This document shows, piece by piece, positions 49,632 through 54,842 of a stretch of DNA of 54,842 nucleotides. The stretch's first letter is position 1, and the number at the start of each line of letters is the position of its first letter. The translations under genes were made by a program, and so were the position numbers. Origin of the DNA: an uncultured Collinsella sp. (GTDB lineage: Bacteria; Actinomycetota; Coriobacteriia; Coriobacteriales; Coriobacteriaceae); assembly GCA_900541885.1 (NCBI GenBank), contig UQKW01000014.1, forward strand, positions 1-54,842, given 5' to 3'. The notes beneath the pieces were generated by a model. The model was given only the letters and a program-made list of their open reading frames with translations, ran no database searches and was not told the origin of the DNA.

Positions 49632-49668
49632 AACCACCACAAAGGTGCCTGTCCCTTTTTGGTTGGTT
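49632..49668. repeat. Palindromic intergenic repeat, copy 2
   Basis: AACCACCACAAAGG, loop TGCCTGTC, CCTTTTTGGTTGGTT. Its left half and loop equal those of 25526-25546; the right half has diverged. Confidence 0.7.
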
Positions 49669-49709
49669 CAATAACCCATAAGGTAAGTATGTTTCTGAGT
49701 TATTTCGTG

Positions 49710-49739
49710 TTGACCCATTTGAGCGCGATAGGGTATAAC
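49710..49739 (+). promoter_or_regulatory. Promoter of the amino-acid ABC transporter operon
   Basis: TTGACC (49710-49715) and TATAAC (49734-49739), 18 bp apart, 43 bp ahead of the start codon. Confidence 0.7.
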
Positions 49740-49782
49740 TCTACTCAACCGCTAGGGATTTTATTGAGAAAGGTGTTCTACC

Positions 49783-50778
49783 ATGAGCAAGAACCTCTCC
49801 CAGCAGGTCGTTCTCGACCGCCGCGGCTTCGTTGCCGCCACCTTCGCAACCGTCGCCGGCCTTGGTCTTGCCGGCTGCTCCGACACCAGCGCCGAGGCCG
49901 ACAAGGGTTCCGCCGCCGGCTCCTCCAAGAGCTCCGAGGATACCGAGGCTTCCACCACGCTCGATGCCAAGGCATTCGACAAGCTCGTCGACAACGGCCC
50001 CAAGGCCGATGACGACGCCATCGCCGCCAGCACCTGGGCCACGGCCGTCAAGGACGCCGGCGTCTTTAAGATCGGTGGCGTTCAGACTTCCACGCTCTTC
50101 TCCCTCCTCAACGAGAAAGACGGTCAGACCCGCGGCTTCGACGCCGGTATCGCACAGCTCCTGTCCAACTACATTCTGGGCGAGAACAAGGTCGAGATCA
50201 CCCAGGTGACCTCGGACACGCGCGAGTCCGTCTTGCAGAACGGCCAGGTCGACGCCGTCTTTGCCACCTACACCATCACTGACGAGCGCAAGAAGCTTGT
50301 CTCCTTTGCCGGTCCCTATTACTACACGCAGCAGGCCATCCTGGTGCTCGCCGATAACGACGACATCAAGAGCGTCGACGACCTGGCCGACAAGAACGTC
50401 GCCGTCCAGTCCGGCTCCAACGGCCCCGCCATCCTGGAGGAGCTCGCTCCCAAGGCCAGCCAGCAGGAGTTCAAGACCGACGAGGAGGCCCGCCAGGCAC
50501 TCCAGCAGGGCCGCGTTGACGCCTACGTCATCGATAACAACATGCAGCAGAGCGCCCTGGTCCGCGAGCCTGGTAAGTACAAGATCGCCGGCAAGCCCTT
50601 CGGCAGCAAGGAACCCTACGGCATCGGCCTGCCGCTCGATTCCGACGGCGTCGCCTTTGTCAACGACTTCCTTAAGAAGATCGAGGACGACGGCACCTGG
50701 ACCAAGCTGTGGCAGATCTGCATCGGCGACCGTACGGGCGACACCAATGTTCCCGAGCTGCCCGAGATCGGCGCCTAG
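49783..50778 (+). CDS. Amino-acid ABC transporter substrate-binding lipoprotein (glutamate/glutamine type)
   Basis: A 331-residue family 3 solute-binding protein. The N-terminus carries a twin arginine (DRRGFVAA, R13-R14), a hydrophobic stretch and the lipobox LAGC with cysteine 32, so it is probably exported by Tat or Sec and then lipidated by the Lgt at 25.6 kb. The mature part starts after a serine/glutamate-rich linker and has the bilobal family sequence (FKIGGVQTSTLF, GFDAGIAQLLSNYIL, DAVFATYTITDERKKLVSFA). Together with two permeases and one ATPase downstream it resembles GluBCD-A of Corynebacterium or GlnH systems. AAAGGTG precedes the ATG. Confidence 0.92.
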   Translation: MSKNLSQQVVLDRRGFVAATFATVAGLGLAGCSDTSAEADKGSAAGSSKSSEDTEASTTLDAKAFDKLVDNGPKADDDAIAASTWATAVKDAGVFKIGGVQTSTLFSLLNEKDGQTRGFDAGIAQLLSNYILGENKVEITQVTSDTRESVLQNGQVDAVFATYTITDERKKLVSFAGPYYYTQQAILVLADNDDIKSVDDLADKNVAVQSGSNGPAILEELAPKASQQEFKTDEEARQALQQGRVDAYVIDNNMQQSALVREPGKYKIAGKPFGSKEPYGIGLPLDSDGVAFVNDFLKKIEDDGTWTKLWQICIGDRTGDTNVPELPEIGA

Positions 50779-50866
50779 GCAGCGAGCCTGGTAACGGCCG
50801 CAACGAAACCATACGGAAACGCATGATGCGCTTTATTGCGGTAAACTGTTTCCTCACTGAGTTGTC

Positions 50867-50895
50867 GGGGCTTCCGTACACACGGGAGCCCCTTT
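50867..50895 (+). terminator. Hairpin between the binding protein and permease genes
   Basis: GGGGCTTCCGT, loop ACAC, ACGGGAGCCCC followed by TTTCC. A weak terminator or RNA-stabilising stem here would give more binding protein than permease, which is common in such operons. Confidence 0.65.
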
Positions 50896-50916
50896 CCTTA
50901 TCGGCGGGAGGTCCGC

Positions 50917-51576
50917 ATGAGTCTCTCCGAACTCTGGTCGCTCTATGGCCAGAACTATATCGACGCGCTGCTAGCGACCTGGGGCATGACGCTTGAGTCG
51001 TTTGCCATCGCCATGGTGCTGGCCGTCGCCGTCACCGTGATGCGCGTGTCACCGCTCAAGCCACTGCGCGTCTTTGGCGACCTGTATGTCCAGGTCTTCC
51101 GTAACATCCCCGGCATCGCGCTGCTCATCATCGTCGTCTACGCACTGCCGCCGCTCAAGGTCGTTCTGCCCTACCGCACCTGCGTTATCGTCGCCACGGT
51201 CCTTTTGGGCTCGGCCTTTGGCTCCGAGAACTTTATGAGCGGCATCAACACCGTCGGCGTCGGCCAGGTGGAAGCCGCCCGCTCGCTGGGCATGGGCTTC
51301 AGCCGTATCCTCGCCAAAATCGTGATTCCGCAGGCGCTGCGCTCGAGCGTATTACCCATGACCAACCTCTTTATCGCCGTCATGCTCACCACCGCGCTCG
51401 GCAGTCAGGTGCCGCTTAAACCGCAGGAGCTCACCGGCGTGGTGAGCTACATCAACACGCGCTCGCTCGGCGGCGTCGCCGCGTTCTTTATCTCGGCGCT
51501 CGGCTACCTGGGCACGGCCTTTGTGGTAAGCCACATTGGCAACTATATCGATAAGAAGGTGAGGATCCTCCGATGA
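50917..51576 (+). CDS. Amino-acid ABC transporter permease 1
   Basis: A 219-residue HisMQ-type permease with about five helices. The ATPase-docking EAA loop appears as QVEAARSLGMGFSRILAKIV near 110-135. The start follows GGGAGG. It overlaps the next gene by 4 bp (ATGA). Confidence 0.93.
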   Translation: MSLSELWSLYGQNYIDALLATWGMTLESFAIAMVLAVAVTVMRVSPLKPLRVFGDLYVQVFRNIPGIALLIIVVYALPPLKVVLPYRTCVIVATVLLGSAFGSENFMSGINTVGVGQVEAARSLGMGFSRILAKIVIPQALRSSVLPMTNLFIAVMLTTALGSQVPLKPQELTGVVSYINTRSLGGVAAFFISALGYLGTAFVVSHIGNYIDKKVRILR

Positions 51577-52406
51577 GCAAGCACTCCACCTCCGCGCTCA
51601 CCATGCGCGATGCGCTCTACGAGGCTCCCGGCCCCAAGATGCGCGCCAAGATTCGCATCGGCACCGCTATCTCACTCGTCGCCGTCGCCGCGCTCGCCGT
51701 CCTGGTACTGCAGCGCTTTTATGTGACCGACCAGCTTTCGGTCCACTACTGGTATTTCTTTACGCACCTCACCACCTGGAAGTTCCTGCTTGCCGGCTTT
51801 GAGGGCACCGTTAAAGTCGCACTCACCGCTGGCGCCATCGCGCTGGTGCTGGGCTTAGCCCTTATGCTCGGCCGCACGAGCGATATTAAGCCGCTGCAGC
51901 TGGCCTGCCGCGTGCTCACCGATTTCTTCCGCGGCGTACCGAGCCTTCTGTTCATCTACTTCTTCTTTTTGGTGCTGCCTCAGTACAGGATTGCGCTGCC
52001 GTCGTTTTGGATGCTCACGCTCCCTGTCGCGCTCGCTGCAGCCGGTGTGTTGGCCGAGATTTTCCGAGCCGGCGTCTACGCCGTGCCGCGTGGCCAGGTC
52101 GAGGCCGCCCAGGCGCTCGGTCTCTCCAAGGCTAAAATCACCTTTAAAATCGTGTTGCCCCAGGCGATTCGGTTTATCATTCCGTCGTTGATTTCGCAGC
52201 TTGTGGTCGTAGTCAAAGACACCACCGTCGCCTACGTGGTGAGCTACCCCGACCTCATGCAAAATGCCCGCGTGCTCATTACCAACTACGACGCCCTCGT
52301 GTCGGTCTACCTGGTTATCGCGGTCATCTACATCCTCATCAACGTCGCGATCAACAAGGCCGCTGTCTACGTTTCGCACAAGACCGGTGCGACCATCATC
52401 CGCTAA
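51573..52406 (+). CDS. Amino-acid ABC transporter permease 2
   Basis: A 277-residue HisMQ-type permease. It has an extra N-terminal extension of about 30 residues before the first helix, and its docking loop is QVEAAQALGLSKAKITFKIV. With permease 1 it forms the heterodimeric channel. It starts inside the previous stop codon, indicating coupled translation. Confidence 0.93.
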   Translation: MSKHSTSALTMRDALYEAPGPKMRAKIRIGTAISLVAVAALAVLVLQRFYVTDQLSVHYWYFFTHLTTWKFLLAGFEGTVKVALTAGAIALVLGLALMLGRTSDIKPLQLACRVLTDFFRGVPSLLFIYFFFLVLPQYRIALPSFWMLTLPVALAAAGVLAEIFRAGVYAVPRGQVEAAQALGLSKAKITFKIVLPQAIRFIIPSLISQLVVVVKDTTVAYVVSYPDLMQNARVLITNYDALVSVYLVIAVIYILINVAINKAAVYVSHKTGATIIR

Positions 52407-52442
52407 CGCTTTACCATTTCGAATCATAAGGAGCCGAGCACC

Positions 52443-53207
52443 ATGGCACAGAGCACCTCTTCAACCGGCAATCAGCCGCTGATCGAGCTCAGACACGTCG
52501 ATAAGCACTATGGCGATCTACATGTCCTCAACGACATCAATCTCTCGGTCGACCGCGGCGAGGTCGTCGTCGTGATCGGGCCCTCGGGCTCGGGCAAGTC
52601 GACCATGTGCCGCACCATCAACCGCTTGGAGACCATCGACTCGGGCGAGATCCTCATCGAAGGTCAGCCGCTTCCGCAGGAAGGCAAAGACCTTGCCCGC
52701 ATGCGCGCCGAGCTGGGCATGGTATTTCAACAGTTCAACCTGTTTGCACATATGACGGTGCTGCAGAACGTCATGCTGGGGCCGGTCGATGTGCTGGGCG
52801 TGTCCAAGGAGGAGGCTCGTGAGCGCGCCATGGACCTGCTGAGCCGCGTGGGCGTGGCCGAACAGGCCGATAAGGTACCCGCACAGCTCTCAGGCGGCCA
52901 GCAGCAGCGCGTAGCCATCGCTCGCTCGCTTGCCATGCAGCCCAAGGCCATGCTCTTCGACGAGCCCACGAGCGCCCTCGATCCCGAAATGATCAACGAG
53001 GTGCTCGAGGTCATGGTCCGTCTGGCCCAGCAGGGCATGACGATGATCGTCATCACGCACGAGATGAACTTCGCCCGCCGCGTGGCCGACCGCGTCGTGT
53101 TTATGGCCGACGGCCAGATCGTGGAAACCGGCACGCCTGACGAGTTCTTCGACCGCCCCCAAACCAAGCGCGCCCAGGACTTCCTCAACTCCATCAAGGG
53201 TCACTAA
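52443..53207 (+). CDS. Amino-acid ABC transporter ATP-binding protein
   Basis: A 254-residue GlnQ/GluA-type ATPase with Walker A GPSGSGKST at 46-54, signature LSGGQQQR, Walker B MLFDEPTSALD and the switch histidine in VITHEM. AAGGAG precedes the start. It completes the binding protein-permease-permease-ATPase operon. Confidence 0.95.
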   Translation: MAQSTSSTGNQPLIELRHVDKHYGDLHVLNDINLSVDRGEVVVVIGPSGSGKSTMCRTINRLETIDSGEILIEGQPLPQEGKDLARMRAELGMVFQQFNLFAHMTVLQNVMLGPVDVLGVSKEEARERAMDLLSRVGVAEQADKVPAQLSGGQQQRVAIARSLAMQPKAMLFDEPTSALDPEMINEVLEVMVRLAQQGMTMIVITHEMNFARRVADRVVFMADGQIVETGTPDEFFDRPQTKRAQDFLNSIKGH

Positions 53208-53217
53208 CCCAATTGCC

Positions 53218-53253
53218 ACGCGGGCAAATTCATCAGTAACGTTTGCCCCGCGT
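53218..53253 (+). terminator. Hairpin after the ABC transporter operon
   Basis: ACGCGGGCAAA pairs with TTTGCCCCGCGT with one mismatch around a 13-nt loop. No T-tract follows, so termination may be partial and the next gene could be co-transcribed. Confidence 0.45.
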
Positions 53254-53294
53254 CACCCCTGTGCCATGTCCACCCGGATTCGAAAGCCGCAACC

Positions 53295-54104
53295 ATGATC
53301 GGAACCCGCACCTCATCGTCCTACACCCCGTATGTCGACGTCGACCCCGCCGACCGCCCACTCATCCTCGTCGCACCGCGTTGGGAAGAAGCAAAGCCGT
53401 TTTTGAGCGAGACGCTCTCCCCCAACGAGGAAATCGCAAGTGTCTTTGTCGATGCCATTCTTGCCGCCGGCGGACTGCCGCTGCAGATGTCCATCACCGA
53501 GGACATTGAGGTTATCCGTCATTACGTCGATATCGCCGACGGCATCGCTATTCCCGGCGGCCCGGACGTCAACCCCAAGCGCTGGGGCGACGAGCGCCCC
53601 TACGACCCCACCCTCTGCTGCGAGATCCGCGATAGCTTTGAGTTTAAGCTGGTCGGCGAGGTGCTCCGCGCCAAAAAGCCGCTCTTTACCACCTGCCGCG
53701 GCACGCAGTTGCTCAATGTCGCCACTGGCGGCACCCTGTGCATGGACGTGCCGAGCCTGGGCGCGCGCGAGGGCCGCACGCAGTGGCGCCATACCCACGT
53801 GCTCAACGACCCCGTGCATCCCGTCGAGGTCGTGCCGGGCTCGTTGCTGGAGCGCGCGCTTGGCGGGCACAGGCTTATCCAGACCAACTCCGCACACCAC
53901 TGCTGCATCGATCGTCTGGGTAAAAGCACGCGCTTGGTCGCCAAGGCAACCGATGGCGTGCCCGAGTGCATCGAAGTCGAAGGCCAACCCTTCTGCCTGG
54001 GCGTGCAATGGCATCCCGAGTACACCTGGCAGACGCTCGAAACCGACTTTAACCTCTGGAAGTCGTTTGTCGAGGCGGCAGCCAAGGTCAAGCAGGCCCG
54101 CTAG
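53295..54104 (+). CDS. Gamma-glutamyl-gamma-aminobutyrate hydrolase family protein (class I amidotransferase)
   Basis: A 269-residue peptidase C26-type protein. The nucleophile is cysteine 134 in TTCRGTQLLNV, and the histidine/glutamate partners are H240 and E242 in GVQWHPEY. PuuD-type enzymes release glutamate from gamma-glutamyl-GABA; related proteins split other gamma-glutamyl amides. Directly following a glutamate/glutamine-type ABC operon, it probably helps to use imported gamma-glutamyl compounds. No puuA or puuB is visible here. Confidence 0.88.
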   Translation: MIGTRTSSSYTPYVDVDPADRPLILVAPRWEEAKPFLSETLSPNEEIASVFVDAILAAGGLPLQMSITEDIEVIRHYVDIADGIAIPGGPDVNPKRWGDERPYDPTLCCEIRDSFEFKLVGEVLRAKKPLFTTCRGTQLLNVATGGTLCMDVPSLGAREGRTQWRHTHVLNDPVHPVEVVPGSLLERALGGHRLIQTNSAHHCCIDRLGKSTRLVAKATDGVPECIEVEGQPFCLGVQWHPEYTWQTLETDFNLWKSFVEAAAKVKQAR

Positions 54105-54125
54105 CACGCGAACCACAAAACAGAT

Positions 54126-54167
54126 AAGGGCGCCCCGCCGGCCACATGGTCCGGCGGGGCGCCCTTT
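54126..54167. terminator. Strong bidirectional terminator
   Basis: AGGGCGCCCCGCCGG, 9-nt loop, CCGGCGGGGCGCCCT with T or A residues on both sides. It separates the convergent amidotransferase and HPt genes. Confidence 0.9.
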
Positions 54168-54209
54168 CACCTATATGTGGCCGGCAAGCAGCCCAAGGCT
54201 CGCAAGCTC

Positions 54210-54566
54210 TTATTCAGCCGCCTCGCGCAGAGCCGACATCGTTGCCGCATATTGCTGCTGCAACGCATGCATTCCCTCGCGAGCGCCGTCAACGGCATCG
54301 GCGCCGCGCAGTGCTTCGGTCACCACGACCGCCGGCTCGTACAGATTATCGAATCCCAGGTTCTGGCTCACGCCCTTGAGTGTGTGCGCTGCCATAAACG
54401 CACCTTCGGCGTCTCCTGCCGCCATGGCGGCCTCCAGCTTGTCCATGCTCTCGTCATCCAAAAACTTGAGGGCAAAGCGGGCAAGCATTTCCTCGCCCAT
54501 CAGCCGAGCGCACGCGTCATCATAATTAGCGCCGATCTTCTCATACGCCTCACGCATGGAAATCAT
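54210..54566 (-). CDS. Histidine phosphotransfer (HPt) domain protein
   Basis: A 118-residue stand-alone HPt domain. The phosphoacceptor is histidine 61 in AAHTLKGVSQNLGF, the normal motif, and the helical layout is complete. It relays phosphate between a hybrid kinase and a response regulator. Its neighbour upstream on the same strand is an HD-GYP protein, so the two probably belong to one signalling operon whose kinase lies outside the window. Confidence 0.9.
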   Translation of the reverse strand: MISMREAYEKIGANYDDACARLMGEEMLARFALKFLDDESMDKLEAAMAAGDAEGAFMAAHTLKGVSQNLGFDNLYEPAVVVTEALRGADAVDGAREGMHALQQQYAATMSALREAAE

Positions 54567-54589
54567 GGATTAAAACTCCTTAGGTCAAA

Positions 54590-54842
54590 CTAAATCGTGG
54601 GAAACGCGACAACGTCGGCGGGGCGTGCCAACGTCTCGGCAATACGGTCTTGCACCTCGAGCAGACAGTCGAGCAACAGCGGGTTAAACTCACCGCACTT
54701 ACCGTCCAAGATCATCTGGATCGCCTCCTTGTGCGGAATAGCGTCCTTGTACACACGCACGCTCGTCAGAGCATCGTACACGTCGGCGATCGCGTCGAAA
54801 ATGTTGGTGTAAGGGTGACGCCCTAGCGCCCGTTTAACGAAG
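54590..54842 (-). CDS. HD-GYP domain protein, C-terminal part, cut by the window edge
   Basis: The frame is open from the right edge and ends at 54590. The visible residues include FDAIADVYDALTSVRVYKDA and GKCGEFNPLLLDCLLEV, the second half of an HD-GYP (or related HD) domain, where D-x-Y-D-A-L-T-S is a signature. Such proteins hydrolyse cyclic di-GMP or act in response-regulator output. The N-terminal receiver domain, if any, is outside. The gene ends 23 bp before the HPt gene. Confidence 0.85.
   Translation of the reverse strand, partial: FVKRALGRHPYTNIFDAIADVYDALTSVRVYKDAIPHKEAIQMILDGKCGEFNPLLLDCLLEVQDRIAETLARPADVVAFPTI

Noticed and set aside
50779..50916. Separate small gene between the binding protein and permease 1
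   Set aside because: The short frame across this gap has no ribosome site and includes the hairpin at 50867-50895.
51855..52427. 190-codon minus-strand frame opposite permease 2
   Set aside because: Shadow of the permease gene, which has a clear EAA loop and helices.

Overview
The window is high-GC bacterial chromosome, densely coding, with no rRNA, tRNA, prophage or insertion-sequence genes that I could recognise. Gene content and protein features (a fused double ECF ATPase, a roughly 1,600-residue two-activase acyl-CoA dehydratase protein, an AmaP/DUF2273/Asp23 operon, zinc-ribbon DUF4234 and DUF4013 membrane proteins, arginine genes in the order C-J-B-D) point to an anaerobic gut Coriobacteriia, most like Collinsella. 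That assignment is inference from style and content, not a database match.

Layout from left to right. 1-5.3 kb: the minus-strand argC-argJ-argB-argD operon with two candidate ARG boxes 21 bp apart in front of argC. 5.4-9.9 kb: a minus-strand riboflavin ECF transporter operon (FMN riboswitch, ribU-like S component, fused EcfAA', EcfT) that runs on into two tandem FMN-binding split-barrel genes. 10-12.3 kb: groES-groEL, flanked on both sides by very large intergenic hairpins. 13.2-16.5 kb: two divergent amidohydrolases. 16.6-20.5 kb: a cluster of small membrane proteins, two of them with N-terminal zinc ribbons, and a YitT protein. 20.7-23.1 kb: the envelope-stress-type AmaP/DUF2273/Asp23 operon and yebC. 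23.3-28.4 kb: a large membrane protein, lgt, nifU-like, dCMP deaminase and coaX. 28.6-31.7 kb, plus strand: an OPT transporter and a DUF389 protein. 31.8-34 kb: an exported hypothetical protein, an arylsulfotransferase remnant and a 3-hydroxyacyl-CoA dehydrogenase. 34.3-39.9 kb: the giant dehydratase activase and its TetR-type neighbour. 40.0-40.7 kb: an intergenic region that I read as a type I toxin-antitoxin locus. 40.7-43.7 kb: HAD phosphatase, MFS transporter and TetR regulator. 43.8-47.3 kb: glnK-amtB, a CmpB-type membrane protein and an HD-domain protein. 47.5-49.3 kb: a DXS-like thiamine enzyme. 49.4-49.6 kb: an unusual regular array of inverted repeats. 49.8-54.1 kb: a glutamate/glutamine-type ABC transporter and a gamma-glutamyl hydrolase-type amidotransferase. 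54.2 kb to the end: HPt and HD-GYP signalling proteins, the last one cut by the window edge.

How genes work together: riboflavin import is probably controlled by FMN and is co-transcribed with flavin-binding proteins. Nitrogen handling appears in several blocks (arginine synthesis, ammonium uptake with a P-II protein, amino-acid ABC uptake, glutamyl-amide hydrolysis), and a four-fold GlnR-like repeat lies upstream of amtB.

The most interesting item is at 40,034-40,363. A 41-residue membrane peptide gene with a perfect but hairpin-trapped ribosome binding site and a LexA-like dyad over its promoter faces a convergent short RNA gene that ends in a terminator hairpin covering the peptide's 3' end. 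Second is the 49,383-49,598 array: six 15-bp repeats at a 40-41-bp period in strictly alternating orientation. Third is the DXS-like enzyme, which has lost three substrate-site residues expected of a true DXS.
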